NCBI GenBank assembly: GCA_900315845.1
Contig: OOHK01000001.1
Span: 62,001-126,000, forward strand
Length of the DNA stretch: 64,000 bases
Reading direction: 5' to 3'
Origin: Candidatus Avelusimicrobium luingense
GTDB lineage: Bacteria; Elusimicrobiota; Elusimicrobia; Elusimicrobiales; Elusimicrobiaceae
In this document: piece after piece, positions 1-9,062 of the stretch
How the letters are laid out: each line of letters begins with the position of its first letter
How positions within the stretch are numbered: position 1 is the first letter of the stretch
Notes under the pieces: model-generated
Told to the model about the DNA's origin: nothing
The model's database searches: none
The model's input: only the letters and a program-made list of their open reading frames with translations
Made by a program: the position numbers and the translations under genes

Positions 1-333
1 CGTGATTTGATGCGCCGGACGCGTAGATAACCCCGTAAGCGCCAGTTTATCCACATCTCGCCCCGACGATTGCCCGCAAACGCTGGCTACTTTAGATAAA
101 TCAGTATATGGAAAGGTAACGGTAAATTCACGTGTTTTTTCAATAAGTTTATAACTGTACCGGCTTTTTCGCACCATGGCTACAAAAACGGGCAATTTCC
201 ACATAACACCTATGGCCCCCCAGGCCGTTACCATAATATTCGTTTTTCCGGCGCGGTGCGTTGTTAAAAAAGCGGTTTTTGATAAAATTTCCAAATTTTT
301 ACTTGCATTAAAATTAAACGGTACTTGTTGCAT
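1..333 (-). CDS. flavin reductase family protein, partial (cut by left edge)
   Basis: The first 111 residues are visible; the C-terminus lies outside the window. The visible part shows the flavin-reductase split-barrel pattern: NIMVTAWGAIG, then RYSYKLIEKTREFTVTFP, then CGQSSGRDVDK, in the order found in bacterial flavoredoxins that bind FMN and handle electrons from NAD(P)H or ferredoxin-type donors. No signal peptide or membrane segment is seen, so it should be cytoplasmic. ATG 333 is chosen because a GGGGG run sits just upstream; this run is also the 3' arm of the hairpin at 342-368. The electron partner cannot be told from the fragment. Confidence 0.8.
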   Translation of the reverse strand, partial: MQQVPFNFNASKNLEILSKTAFLTTHRAGKTNIMVTAWGAIGVMWKLPVFVAMVRKSRYSYKLIEKTREFTVTFPYTDLSKVASVCGQSSGRDVDKLALTGLSTRPAHQIT

Positions 334-368
334 AAAAAATCCCCCTTCGCTTTATTGTAGCGAAGGGG
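334..368 (-). terminator. hairpin plus T-run fused to the start of the flavin reductase gene
   Basis: A perfect 10-bp stem (342-351 with 359-368, loop 352-358) is followed on the minus strand by G-A and six T, and the flavin reductase ATG comes directly after. It has the shape of an intrinsic terminator for the outer-membrane protein gene upstream. The loop contains TACAAT (354-359 read on the minus strand), a possible -10 box for the next gene, and the 3' arm carries the G-rich ribosome binding site. Confidence 0.6.
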
Positions 369-395
369 TTACTTTTTTGCACCAAGAAAAATAGA

Positions 396-1292
396 TTAGA
401 ACGTAATACCCGCGCGGATACCGTATTCACGCGTAATGTTAAACGGTTCGATTACGTATTCAACCGGCTCCGTAGGGTCTGACATATTATAGATCCATTC
501 TTCGGCAGAGTTTTGGATTTTCCAATACCGCCAGAACGGTTCCACAAATACGCCCATTTTGCCGAAATTCGTTTCTAATTTGGCACTGGCACGTACGCCG
601 TATCCTTTATCTTGTTTGTTAGAAAAGTTAGTTGAATTCACCAACATCGTGGTATGGCTGCTTTGGTTTCCGCGCAACAACCAGTCGAACTGCCCGTTAA
701 GCGACAATTTGACAGCGCTGCCGAAGTTCGTTTCCCATTTCAAACCGATAGGCACATAAATATAAGTAGAAGTACGTTGATAAGTTTCCCCACAAACGCC
801 TCCTCCCAAATCGACACATCCGTCTTCGCCGTTACGTAACGAGCGCCAACCGATACCTAAATAAGGCCATAATTTCATAGCATCGGATAATGTATAATAC
901 CGACCGATTTTAAGGGCCGCTTCCATGTAATAATCTTTTTCATCATACAACTGAGCTGGTGTACCATTCCCATAACCATCTACAAAATACCCGTCGTAAT
1001 CGGCTTTACCGTCCATATAACGCAATTCTAACGTGGCAAAGGACGGATCTTCCTCTGTTACTTCTTCCGAACTAACACTGACACGGGTGTAAACCAAACT
1101 GATCCCCTGCTTTTTGGCAGTGATGTGAATAGGATATTCCATGTGGGGTTCGCGATAGCCATAATCGGAAATTTCATACGCAATTTCCAAATTATGTTTT
1201 TTGGGGCTATTATCTTGCGAACGGCGATAACTTGCGGCAGACAGCGGCAAGCAGACGCACGCTAATAAAAGAAGTACAACTACTTTCTTCAT
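396..1292 (-). CDS. outer-membrane beta-barrel protein, unknown ligand
   Basis: A 298-residue exported protein. Residues 1-20 form a signal peptide (Lys-Lys, hydrophobic core, LSA-A). The rest alternates short amphipathic strands rich in Tyr, Gly and Trp and ends in ...IRAGITF; a terminal Phe is the usual recognition signal for BAM-dependent outer-membrane insertion. Two Cys in the GCVDLGGGVCG loop could form a disulfide. An AAGGAG site stands 7 bases before the ATG. It is followed by the hairpin at 342-368. No specific family was recognised; a porin-like or opacity-type barrel is an inference from strand pattern only. Confidence 0.65.
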   Translation of the reverse strand: MKKVVVLLLLACVCLPLSAASYRRSQDNSPKKHNLEIAYEISDYGYREPHMEYPIHITAKKQGISLVYTRVSVSSEEVTEEDPSFATLELRYMDGKADYDGYFVDGYGNGTPAQLYDEKDYYMEAALKIGRYYTLSDAMKLWPYLGIGWRSLRNGEDGCVDLGGGVCGETYQRTSTYIYVPIGLKWETNFGSAVKLSLNGQFDWLLRGNQSSHTTMLVNSTNFSNKQDKGYGVRASAKLETNFGKMGVFVEPFWRYWKIQNSAEEWIYNMSDPTEPVEYVIEPFNITREYGIRAGITF

Positions 1293-1425
1293 AATTTCTC
1301 CTTTTATAAAAATTCTTTGTTGTCCAAAGAAAAATCATTTTATTTGTAAGAGATAAATTTTATCTTACATTAAAAAATGTAGCAAAAAAAAGCCATAGAA
1401 CGCAACTTATCCCCTTACAACCGAC

Positions 1426-1455
1426 AAAAAAGAGGGAACGATTTTTTCGTTCCCT
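1426..1455 (-). terminator. rho-independent terminator
   Basis: Stem AGGGAACG / CGTTCCCT (1433-1440 with 1448-1455) followed on the minus strand by C and six T. It ends the outer-membrane protein gene that stops at 1485. A T-rich tract also follows on the plus side. Confidence 0.75.
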
Positions 1456-1484
1456 TATTTTTATTTATCTTTATGACAAAATAC

Positions 1485-2492
1485 CTAAAACCGCATTCCC
1501 AAACGCAACATCAACGTATGGAATTGCAAATCGCGGTCTTTATGGGTGGAAGTCAGGTTTTTATCACTGATAAACCCATAAGCATAACGATATTCCAATC
1601 CGGCAAACATCCAATCGGTTACGTCATATTGCATACCGGCGCCGATGTAAAATGCCGCCCCCCATTTATCGTTACTTTCATCCACCCCAAAAACGGTGCT
1701 TTTCATACGCGCATTCATCATACCTACCCCCATAGGCGAATAAATGCGAAAGTTACTCCATGGATTAAAAGTTAATTTCCCGGCAAGAGAAATATCATGT
1801 GCATACATCGCGTGGTAATGCCGTTCATCTATGCCGGTATTATGTGATTTTTCAGCCGGATGGAACATCATATAATCTAACCCAACGGCTAAATAATTAT
1901 TCATATGGTAAAGCATACTTACCGAAGCGGCTAAACCGTTAGAACTATAACGATCCGAAAAGGTATCCTTATTATAAGAAACAACTTGTCCCGCCGCTAA
2001 TGATACTTCCATTTTTTTATCATTCGTCCGAGCGGATTTGCTGGGTGAATAAGATTCATAAACAATCCCTTCGGTTTGTTGTTTCCCTTTCGGATTAGTA
2101 ACCGTTTGTTCCACTACTCCGTAATTGGTAGTACCACGTTTATTTTTCACACGCACATCATAAACATCTGTTTCGGTGGAGCCTGTTTGTACCGTCAGTT
2201 TCGGTTCCCCTTTTTTAAGCGAGGCCGCATTTTGGACGTGCGTGGCTTTAGCCCCCGCCGCTTGTTGGTTAACTTGTACACGATGTGCTGCCGGTTTTTT
2301 GGCAGACCGGGCAGACGCACCTTGCATAGGTACCGTTACGGCTACTTGTTCGCCTTGAACGATAACTCCGCCGGGAACATCCATAGCAGAAATATCGCCG
2401 CTGACATAGGTTTTTTCCCCTGATTGGGCAAAAACCAAACTTACCATCAATAAGAACACGATGGCCAGTGCTGTAATATGTATTTTCTTCAT
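1485..2492 (-). CDS. outer-membrane beta-barrel protein with long N-terminal linker
   Basis: A 335-residue exported protein. Residues 1-22 are a signal peptide ending VFAQ. Residues about 23-165 are a polar Thr/Lys/Gln/Val-rich stretch without obvious fold. From about residue 166 (VSLAAGQVVSYNKD) the C-terminal part has the alternating strands of an 8-stranded OmpA/OmpX-like barrel and ends LMLRLGMRF, with terminal Phe. A strong AAGGAGG precedes the ATG, and a promoter lies at 2527-2555. Whether the N-terminal part faces the periplasm or the surface cannot be told; the function is not recognised. Confidence 0.65.
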   Translation of the reverse strand: MKKIHITALAIVFLLMVSLVFAQSGEKTYVSGDISAMDVPGGVIVQGEQVAVTVPMQGASARSAKKPAAHRVQVNQQAAGAKATHVQNAASLKKGEPKLTVQTGSTETDVYDVRVKNKRGTTNYGVVEQTVTNPKGKQQTEGIVYESYSPSKSARTNDKKMEVSLAAGQVVSYNKDTFSDRYSSNGLAASVSMLYHMNNYLAVGLDYMMFHPAEKSHNTGIDERHYHAMYAHDISLAGKLTFNPWSNFRIYSPMGVGMMNARMKSTVFGVDESNDKWGAAFYIGAGMQYDVTDWMFAGLEYRYAYGFISDKNLTSTHKDRDLQFHTLMLRLGMRF

Positions 2493-2526
2493 GTGCTTTC
2501 CTCCTTAAAAGATTTACGGCTTTTCT

Positions 2527-2555
2527 ATTGTAGCGAAGGGCTTTCCCCCCGGCAA
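2527..2555 (-). promoter_or_regulatory. promoter of the 335-residue outer-membrane protein gene
   Basis: Read on the minus strand: TTGCCG (2550-2555), 17-base spacer, TACAAT (2527-2532). The spacer contains a run of six G. Confidence 0.6.
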
Positions 2556-2577
2556 GGCAAAAAACTAATTAGATTGA

Positions 2578-2606
2578 TTGACAGGTTTTTCCCCAAATAC
2601 TATAAT
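2578..2606 (+). promoter_or_regulatory. consensus sigma-70 promoter of the rimP-nusA-infB operon
   Basis: TTGACA at 2578-2583, exactly 17 bases, TATAAT at 2601-2606: both hexamers match consensus perfectly. Transcription should start near 2613, just before the hairpin at 2616-2643. Confidence 0.85.
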
Positions 2607-2615
2607 GTATATAGT

Positions 2616-2643
2616 AAGAGCGACTTGACAGCAAGTCGCTCTT
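2616..2643 (+). other. 5'-end hairpin of the rimP operon leader
   Basis: A perfect 12-bp stem (2616-2627 with 2632-2643) and a 4-base loop ACAG, beginning about 3 bases after the predicted transcription start. Only three T follow, so it is a poor terminator. It may protect the mRNA 5' end or act in NusA/antitermination control; this is inference. Confidence 0.55.
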
Positions 2644-2671
2644 TCGTTAATACGGCTCAAAGGAGTAATTT

Positions 2672-3130
2672 ATGAGAGACCCAAAAACGATTGAACAAAC
2701 TGTTGCCAAAGCATTGGAAAATGAACAAGTGGAATTGGTTGATTTAGTCATCCAAAACCAAGGCAAGAAAAAACTACTCCAATTCTTTGTAGATAAAATC
2801 GGTGGCGTTACGCTAGATGATTGCGGCGTTTTAACCGACAAAATAGACGCCATTTTAGAAATGGAAAATTTGATAGACGGGGCTTATATTTTAGAAGTAT
2901 CTTCTCCCGGCGTAAACCGCGTGCTTAAAAAGCCCGCACATTTCAAACAATTTATTTCGCAGCGTGTGAAAGTGGTACTCAAAGTACCGTTGGAAGGCCG
3001 CGGATTTTTTACCGGAGTTATCGCCCAAGCCGATGACAACGCATTTGTTTTAGACGACGGAACAAATCAGTACCGCTTTGCCTACGACAATATCAAAAAA
3101 GCCAACTTAGACCCTGTATTGGAATTTTAA
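2672..3130 (+). CDS. rimP: ribosome maturation factor RimP
   Basis: A 152-residue protein of normal RimP length, needed for late 30S subunit maturation. The N-terminal alpha/beta domain includes FVDKIGGVTLDDCGVLTDKI and YILEVSSPGVNRVLKKPAHF, the family's best conserved block, and the C-terminal SH3-like barrel follows (LDDGTNQYRFAYDNIKKANL). It is the first gene of the rimP-nusA-infB operon, the order seen across bacteria. AAAGGAG lies 6 bases before the ATG. The leader carries a perfect promoter and a stable 5' hairpin. Confidence 0.95.
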   Translation: MRDPKTIEQTVAKALENEQVELVDLVIQNQGKKKLLQFFVDKIGGVTLDDCGVLTDKIDAILEMENLIDGAYILEVSSPGVNRVLKKPAHFKQFISQRVKVVLKVPLEGRGFFTGVIAQADDNAFVLDDGTNQYRFAYDNIKKANLDPVLEF

Positions 3131-3149
3131 TCACAAGGAGAAACACACC

Positions 3150-4601
3150 ATGGAAGGAACAGCCAAAGACTTAATTCTCGCTTTAGAAGGACTTGAACGG
3201 GAAAAAAATATTAAACGCGAAGACATTTTAAAAACCATTGAAGATGCGTTAGTGTCTGCGTTACGCAAAAATTTAGGCAAAACGGCCCAAATCAGCGCTA
3301 AAATAGACGTAGAAACCGGCTCTATCAAAGCCTATCAATTATTAAATGTTACCGAAATTGTAACTAATGCCGAAACGGAAATCAGCGTAGAAAACGCCAA
3401 ACAATATTTGAAAAATCCGAAAGTTGGCGATACCGTTACGATTACGCTGGAAGTAAAAGACTTCTCCCGCATTGCGGCGCAAATTGCCAAACAAGTTCTT
3501 ATTCAAAAAGTACGCAGCATTGAACGGGACAATTTTTACAACGAATATAAACCGCGCGAAGGCGAAGTAATTACCGGCTCGGTACGTCGTTTTTCCGACA
3601 GAGATATCATTGTAGATTTAGGGAAAGTGGAAGCCTTACTCCCCTACTGCGAACAAATTCACAAAGAACGCTATGCTATCGGATCTCGCATTAAAGCCGT
3701 TATCGCTAAAGTACTTAGCGCTAACGATCTTGCCAACATCGGCGACGATCCGGTATTAGGCCGCTATAAATCGGCCGCGTTTCGCTTAGACAAAGGTCAA
3801 CGCGGGCCGTACGTAATTTTATCGCGCGCCAACAACCGCTTTTTAGAAGAATTATTCAAAGTAGAAGTACCGGAAATTGAAGAAGGAATCGTAGAAATTA
3901 AAAAGATTGAACGCGATCCGGGTTTCCGCGCTAAAGTGATTGTGTCCAGCATTGACAGCAAGATTGATCCGATCGGCACCTGCGTCGGCATGCGGGGCAT
4001 CCGCATCCGCGCGGTTATGAACGAATTATCCGGCGAACGCATTGATTTAATCAACCATTCCAACGATATCTCCACGGTGTTAATGAACTCCATTGCACCG
4101 GCTAAAGCCAACTTGATTAAAATTATCAACGCAACCGAAAAGAAAGCACTTATCATCGTCCCCGACGATCAATTGGCTATTGCGATTGGTAAAGATTGGC
4201 AAAACATTAAACTGGCCAGCCGCTTAACCGGGTGGGACTTAACGGTTAAGAGCGAAACCCAAAAAGCCCAATCCGAACAAGTAACGGTAGAAAATATCCA
4301 ACGGTTATTTGCCCAAGTGGAAGGTATCGGTGAAAAAATGGCTGAAGTATTACAAAAAGCCGGTTTTACGACGGTAGAACAATTGGCTCAGGCCACCCCG
4401 GAACACTTAGCCACCGTACAAGGTATCGGTGAAAAAACGGCGGAAAACATTATCACCGGCGCAAAAAAATATTTAGTAGATTTAGAAAATCAAGCCAATG
4501 CTACGGTGACACAACAAGCGCTTGAAAGCGAAAAAGGAACGAAGAAAGTCTCCGCCAAAGGGCAAGAGCAGGAGCCGCAACATGAACAAAAAGACAACTA
4601 A
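3150..4601 (+). CDS. nusA: transcription elongation/termination factor NusA
   Basis: A 483-residue NusA. In order: the N-terminal RNA-polymerase-binding domain (about 1-125), S1 domain (about 133-195, EGEVITGSVRRFSDRDIIVDL), two KH domains (about 200-350, with the GMRG loop near 278 and the second KH GKDWQNIKLA), and a C-terminal helix-hairpin-helix region with two VEGIGEK / VQGIGEK repeats (about 388-440). The tail is Lys/Glu/Gln-rich. It modulates pausing, termination and antitermination. The start is preceded by AAGGAG. The 3' end overlaps the infB start by 20 bases, which suggests translational coupling. Confidence 0.95.
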   Translation: MEGTAKDLILALEGLEREKNIKREDILKTIEDALVSALRKNLGKTAQISAKIDVETGSIKAYQLLNVTEIVTNAETEISVENAKQYLKNPKVGDTVTITLEVKDFSRIAAQIAKQVLIQKVRSIERDNFYNEYKPREGEVITGSVRRFSDRDIIVDLGKVEALLPYCEQIHKERYAIGSRIKAVIAKVLSANDLANIGDDPVLGRYKSAAFRLDKGQRGPYVILSRANNRFLEELFKVEVPEIEEGIVEIKKIERDPGFRAKVIVSSIDSKIDPIGTCVGMRGIRIRAVMNELSGERIDLINHSNDISTVLMNSIAPAKANLIKIINATEKKALIIVPDDQLAIAIGKDWQNIKLASRLTGWDLTVKSETQKAQSEQVTVENIQRLFAQVEGIGEKMAEVLQKAGFTTVEQLAQATPEHLATVQGIGEKTAENIITGAKKYLVDLENQANATVTQQALESEKGTKKVSAKGQEQEPQHEQKDN

Positions 4602-6963
4602 TAATACCGAGGAGGAAAAATCTTCCAAAACGGCTACAACGAAAAAAGTGGCGGCGAAAAAAACAACCAAAAAACCGGTCGCGAAAAAAACAACGACTAA
4701 AAAAGCAACCGGAACAAAAGCCGAAAAAGATGACACTAAAAAAGCGGCGAAAAAAACAACCGCTAAAAAAGTAGTCAAAAAAACGGCTGATAAAAAAGAC
4801 GAGTCGGCCCAAGTAAAAAAGGGAGACGTTCCTTCGTCCAAAAAAAATGCTCAAACGCATACACCGCATAAACATACGGAAAATGCGCCAACGCATGTAG
4901 CCAAACAAACCGAGCAATCGCTCAACGTAACGGCTGCTCCCAAAAAGCCGGAGCAAAAGCCCGTCGTTGCCGTGCAACCGCCCTTGCCTAAACCGCAAGT
5001 CCCGTTGCAAAAGCCGCAAGTTGCGCAACCTGCCCCGCAAAAACCGGCAGAGCCAAAAGCAGTCCCCCCGGTTACCGCTGCGCCACGGCCGCAACAACCG
5101 CAAGAGCAATCTCAACAACAACCTAAACCGAATTTTGTAGAAACGGATCGCCATGGTCATGTCAAACCGGCAGAACAAGCCGCTCCGAAAAAAGATGAAA
5201 AAACAATTCGTATTGTTGGGCAGCCCACCGTCAAAGAATTAGCCGAAAAGATGAATTTGAAAACAAATGACTTCATCAAAAAGTTAATGATGATGGGTAT
5301 TTTCGCCACTATTAACCAACGGTTAGAAAAGGATATGATTGAGTTAATCGTGGACGAGTGCGGATTTAAAGCAGAACTGGCCGAAGAAGATTTAACCCAA
5401 GAAGCCGTTGCTGCAATGGATAAAGAAGATGACCCTGCCGACTTAAAACCGCGCAGTCCTGTGATTACCATTATGGGGCACGTGGACCACGGTAAGACAA
5501 GTTTATTAGACGCTATCCGCAAATCTAATGTTATTGCTACCGAAGCAGGAGCCATTACCCAACACATCGGTGCGTATCGTGTTAAAACCCCGCGTGGGGT
5601 GTTAACCTTTTTAGATACCCCCGGGCACGAAGCCTTTACGGCCATGCGTGCGCGCGGAGCGCAAGCCACCGATATTGTGGTGCTGGTAGTGTCCGCTACC
5701 GACGGTATCATGCCTCAAACGATTGAAGCCATGGAACACGCCAAAGCGGCTAAAGCACCTATCATTGTAGCAGTCAATAAAATTGATTTGCCCGGTGCTA
5801 ACCCCGATCGTGTTAAACAAGATTTGGCCGCCCGCGGACTTGTGCCGGAAGAATGGCAAGGCAGTACGATTTTTGTGGAAATCTCTGCTAAAAAACATAT
5901 CAACATTGATAAGTTGTTGGAAATGATTTCCCTGCAAGCCGAAATGATGGAATTAAAAGCCAATCCGGATAGACCCGGCGTGGGCGTCATTTTGGAAAGT
6001 AAGCGCGATAACAAACGCGGTGTCGTCGCTACTGTTCTTGTACAAAAAGGAACGATGAAAGTGGGCGATCCGTTTATCGTCGGCACAAACTACGGACGTA
6101 TCCGCGCGCTTATTGATGAAAATTCGCAACGTTATCAAAAAATCGGCCCGAGTGTTCCGGCTGAAATTTTGGGCATTAACGGAGAACCGCCGCAAGTAGG
6201 CGATACGCTTTATATTATGCCCAGCGAAAAAGAAGCCCGATATACTGCCGAAAAACGCAAACTTGCGCTCAAAGAAGATTCGCAAGCACACCGCAAGCAA
6301 GCGTCGTTGATGAACTTGGCTAAGAGTGAAGACGGCACCAACTCGGTTAAAAAATTAAGTTTAATCTTAAAAGCCGATGTGCAAGGCTCCATTGAAGCCA
6401 TTAAAGATGCGTTATTGCGTATCCCTTCCGACGAAGTGGAAGTAGATATTGTGCTTTCCGCGCCGGGAAACATTAACGAATCGGATATCTTGCTCGCCAA
6501 AGCCTCTAATGCTGTTGTCATCGGTTTCCACGTAGATGCCGAACACAAAGCCCAAGCCGAAGCCGAACGCGAAGGCATTGAAATCCGCCGCTATACGATT
6601 ATCTTTGAATTATTAGAAGATATCAAAGCCGCCATGGAAGGGTTATTAGAACCCGATGTAGTGGAAACAATAGTCGGCACAGCCACCATTAAAAAGGTAC
6701 TTAAATTAAGTTCCGGTATCATTTCCGGTTCACTCGTGGACAGCGGAACAATTTTCCGCGGCTATGAAGTACGCGTCAAACGAAACGGCGAAGAAGTCGG
6801 CCACGGTAAAGTGGGTGGCTTAAAACGCTTCAAAGATGACGTCAAAGAAGTGGAAAAAGGATACGAGTGCGGTATCTTGGTGGAAGGTTTCAAAGGCGTT
6901 GCCGAAGGCGACATCATTGAATGTATCAAGAAGGAAAACGTAACCAGACGTATTAAGATGTAA
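4582..6963 (+). CDS. infB: translation initiation factor IF-2
   Basis: A 793-residue GTPase that brings initiator tRNA to the 30S subunit. Start ATG 4582 has AGGAG 8 bases upstream inside nusA. Residues about 1-105 are a Lys/Thr/Ala-rich, histone-H1-like segment, then a Pro/Gln-rich linker to about 200. The IF2_N domain follows (about 213-265), then the G domain with GHVDHGKT (299-306), DTPGHE, NKID and SAK motifs. Beta-barrel domain II, domain III and the C-terminal initiator-tRNA-binding barrel (ending in VTRRIKM) complete it. Last gene of the operon; terminator at 6983-7015. The basic tail resembles the one on RsfS in this window. Confidence 0.95.
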   Translation: MNKKTTNNTEEEKSSKTATTKKVAAKKTTKKPVAKKTTTKKATGTKAEKDDTKKAAKKTTAKKVVKKTADKKDESAQVKKGDVPSSKKNAQTHTPHKHTENAPTHVAKQTEQSLNVTAAPKKPEQKPVVAVQPPLPKPQVPLQKPQVAQPAPQKPAEPKAVPPVTAAPRPQQPQEQSQQQPKPNFVETDRHGHVKPAEQAAPKKDEKTIRIVGQPTVKELAEKMNLKTNDFIKKLMMMGIFATINQRLEKDMIELIVDECGFKAELAEEDLTQEAVAAMDKEDDPADLKPRSPVITIMGHVDHGKTSLLDAIRKSNVIATEAGAITQHIGAYRVKTPRGVLTFLDTPGHEAFTAMRARGAQATDIVVLVVSATDGIMPQTIEAMEHAKAAKAPIIVAVNKIDLPGANPDRVKQDLAARGLVPEEWQGSTIFVEISAKKHINIDKLLEMISLQAEMMELKANPDRPGVGVILESKRDNKRGVVATVLVQKGTMKVGDPFIVGTNYGRIRALIDENSQRYQKIGPSVPAEILGINGEPPQVGDTLYIMPSEKEARYTAEKRKLALKEDSQAHRKQASLMNLAKSEDGTNSVKKLSLILKADVQGSIEAIKDALLRIPSDEVEVDIVLSAPGNINESDILLAKASNAVVIGFHVDAEHKAQAEAEREGIEIRRYTIIFELLEDIKAAMEGLLEPDVVETIVGTATIKKVLKLSSGIISGSLVDSGTIFRGYEVRVKRNGEEVGHGKVGGLKRFKDDVKEVEKGYECGILVEGFKGVAEGDIIECIKKENVTRRIKM

Positions 6964-6982
6964 GTGATAACTTACCGAATAT

Positions 6983-7015
6983 AAACTCCCCGAACTAACG
7001 TTTGGGGAGTTTTTT
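6983..7015 (+). terminator. terminator of rimP-nusA-infB
   Basis: Stem AAACTCCCC / GGGGAGTTT (6983-6991 with 7004-7012) running into a T tract to 7015. Confidence 0.85.
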
Positions 7016-7066
7016 GCTACATAAGATTCCGCACAACCATTAAGCCACCGGATATAATAAGCGAAC

Positions 7067-7098
7067 AAAAAAACACTCCCTATTGCTAGGGAGTGTTT
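7067..7098 (-). terminator. terminator of the pilin gene
   Basis: Perfect 11-bp stem (7071-7081 with 7088-7098), loop 7082-7087, followed on the minus strand by seven T. Confidence 0.85.
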
Positions 7099-7114
7099 GT
7101 GTTGCAAATCCAAC

Positions 7115-7597
7115 TTATTTAATCGTACCAGACGCGTTGTTGGCAATAGATTTGCAGTATTTGTTAACGTTGGAACCACGGGTGCCCGTTTTAGAAGAGC
7201 TACACCATTCGGTGATGGTACCGGACGCATCAATGTTCAAGATGATGGCGTATTGCGGTTCCGTGCTAACAGCACCGGTAGAAGTAATACGAGTACCGGC
7301 CGCTTTGAACGTAGTACCACTGGCTAACACTTCTACTTTGAAGTTTTTGGTGTAGGCCATAGTAGTGCCGCACAAGCCGGGCAACTGCAAGTCTAACATG
7401 GACAAGTCGTTGGTGTAAACGCCCATACCCATTTGATAAATTTGTTGGGCAGTAGCCATATCACCAAGCAACTGAATCGCTTCCGTCGCACGTGCTTTTT
7501 CCACCGCTTTGGTGTACTGCGGCAACGCCACGGAAGATAAAATACCAATAATAAGTACCACAACTAACAACTCGATCAAGGTAAACCCTTGTTTCAT
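7115..7597 (-). CDS. type IV pilin / pseudopilin-like protein
   Basis: A 160-residue protein starting MKQGFTLIELLVVVLIIG: a very short prepilin leader cut after Gly4, then the hydrophobic alpha-1 helix with Glu5 of the mature form. ATG 7597 is chosen over an upstream GTG because AAGGAG stands 7 bases before it. The globular part has the GICGTT-like Cys (PGLCGTTMAY) and paired Cys near the C-terminus (EWCSSS, KYCKSI), a common disulfide layout in minor pilins. It is a single gene with its own terminator, placed between infB and rbfA on the opposite strand; no assembly genes are near. Its role in a pilus or secretion fibre cannot be assigned. Confidence 0.85.
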   Translation of the reverse strand: MKQGFTLIELLVVVLIIGILSSVALPQYTKAVEKARATEAIQLLGDMATAQQIYQMGMGVYTNDLSMLDLQLPGLCGTTMAYTKNFKVEVLASGTTFKAAGTRITSTGAVSTEPQYAIILNIDASGTITEWCSSSKTGTRGSNVNKYCKSIANNASGTIK

Positions 7598-7702
7598 AAT
7601 CGTTCTCCTTTTCACATAGATTCCAAAGTGCTTTACAGCACCTTAAGCATAGTTTAATATGTTTTTCAACAAAATGCAAGTGTTTTTTGTGCTATCCCAA
7701 AA

Positions 7703-7711
7703 TGCTATAAT
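7703..7711 (+). promoter_or_regulatory. extended -10 promoter of rbfA (leaderless)
   Basis: TGC-TATAAT (TATAAT 7706-7711) is followed by six bases and the rbfA ATG at 7718. The expected transcription start coincides with the ATG and no Shine-Dalgarno sequence is present, so the mRNA should be leaderless. No convincing -35 box. Confidence 0.65.
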
Positions 7712-7717
7712 GGAATT

Positions 7718-8077
7718 ATGATAGACCGAATTAAGCGATTAGAAACCCTTTTATTGGAAGAAATCAACACACTCGTTACTAAAGCCGCCGCCACAGGTAA
7801 TTTTGGCGGATTTGTAACCATTACGGCGGTACATTTGACGAAAGATTTATCATCGGCAAAGGTATATTTCTCGGTATTTGGCTCGCCCGAAGACCGCAAA
7901 AAGACGCAAGAAGCCTTAAGTCTGCTTCGCAAAGAAATCGGCGCACAATTACGTGGACGGCTCCACTTAAAACGGATTCCTTCCTTTACGTTCGAGTACG
8001 ACGATACACCGGAAAAAGCCTCTCGCGTAGAAGCCATTTTTCAAGTTATTGAAAAGGAACACGAAAATGGAAAATAA
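7718..8077 (+). CDS. rbfA: ribosome-binding factor A
   Basis: A 119-residue RbfA, the KH-like cold-shock factor that binds immature 30S subunits during 16S rRNA 5'-end processing. Conserved blocks include the N-terminal RIKRLETLLLEEINTLV, VTITAVHLTKDLSSAKVYFSV, and LRKEIGAQLRGRLHLKRIPSFTF (read as separate segments). The length is normal. It begins a second translation-related operon (rbfA-nrnA-truB-ribF), separated from infB by a pilin gene on the other strand. The predicted mRNA is leaderless. The last 11 bases overlap nrnA. Confidence 0.93.
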   Translation: MIDRIKRLETLLLEEINTLVTKAAATGNFGGFVTITAVHLTKDLSSAKVYFSVFGSPEDRKKTQEALSLLRKEIGAQLRGRLHLKRIPSFTFEYDDTPEKASRVEAIFQVIEKEHENGK

Positions 8078-9062
8078 AGACGAAAGTTTTGCCCGTATCT
8101 GGCATGCCATTAAAAGCGGTAAGAAGTTTTTTATTGCCGGGCACTTAAACCCCGACGGGGATTCTCTCGGGTGCACGCTAGCCATGACCTCGCTGTTAGA
8201 ACGCTTGGGCAAGACTGTTTATGCGTATGCCGCGCCGGCTATCGGAAATGATTTGAAATTTTTACCCGGACTGCAAAAAGTCCATGTAGGGGAACTTCCT
8301 GCCAAGGTCGATTTTGATACCGTCATTCTATTGGAATGTTCCGACCGGCAACGCGGCGGCGACTTGGAAAATATTTTAATTCCCGCCAAAACACTGGTCA
8401 ATATAGACCACCATTTAGTCAGTGACGCCTACGGTCATGTAAATCATATTGATTCGGGGGCATCTTCTACCGCGGAAATTATTTTCCAACTTTATGAAGC
8501 CTCCGGAGAAGAAAATATACTCCCCACTCCCGATGAAGCCACCTGTTTATATACCGGGCTTGTTACCGATACCGGCCGTTTCGTCCACTCTAATGCCACC
8601 GCGGAAGCCTTACGCGTGGCGTCGGCACTTGTTGCCTTGGGAGCCGATATCAGCCAAATCAACCAAGTCATTTACTTTACCAAATCTTATATTGAACTTA
8701 AATTATTGGGCCGCGCTTTGGAAAAAATGGAAATGCGTTTTGATAATAAATACAGCCAAATTATTTTAACCAAACGCGATTTTGAAACTTTCGGGGCAAC
8801 CCCCGCCCAAACACAAGGGATTGTCAGCCAGCCGACGATGATTCCCGGCGTGGAAATTTCGGCCCTTATCAAAGAAGAACCGGATAAAATTTCCGTTAAT
8901 TTACGCTCGCGCGGAGCGGCCGATGTCAGCCGTATTGCCCAAATTTTCGGTGGCGGCGGGCATGCCCGTGCTGCGGGATTTAAGGTAACGGACAAGACGC
9001 TTGCCGAAGTAACCGACGCACTGGCCGAAGTGGTACAAGATGTCGTTAAAAACTTGCACTAA
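8067..9062 (+). CDS. nrnA: DHH-family oligoribonuclease / pAp phosphatase NrnA
   Basis: A 331-residue cytoplasmic enzyme that degrades short RNA oligonucleotides and 3'-phosphoadenosine 5'-phosphate. Motif I is NPDGDSLG (28-35) and the Mn-binding DHH is at 114-116 (NIDHH). The C-terminal DHHA1 domain ends with the glycine-rich FGGGGHARAAG substrate loop. ATG 8067 is chosen because AAGGA lies 8 bases upstream, within rbfA; the 11-base overlap suggests coupled translation. The rbfA-nrnA-truB-ribF order is common in many phyla. Confidence 0.93.
   Translation: MENKDESFARIWHAIKSGKKFFIAGHLNPDGDSLGCTLAMTSLLERLGKTVYAYAAPAIGNDLKFLPGLQKVHVGELPAKVDFDTVILLECSDRQRGGDLENILIPAKTLVNIDHHLVSDAYGHVNHIDSGASSTAEIIFQLYEASGEENILPTPDEATCLYTGLVTDTGRFVHSNATAEALRVASALVALGADISQINQVIYFTKSYIELKLLGRALEKMEMRFDNKYSQIILTKRDFETFGATPAQTQGIVSQPTMIPGVEISALIKEEPDKISVNLRSRGAADVSRIAQIFGGGGHARAAGFKVTDKTLAEVTDALAEVVQDVVKNLH

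Noticed and set aside
2545-2550. Run of six C in the promoter spacer of the outer-membrane protein gene as a phase-variation tract
   Set aside because: Six is too short to argue slippage without strain comparison.
4501-5178. Long open frame on the minus strand opposite infB, rich in Arg, Phe and Leu
   Set aside because: It mirrors the Lys/Ala/Pro-rich N-terminal segment of IF-2; no start signals and low-complexity product.
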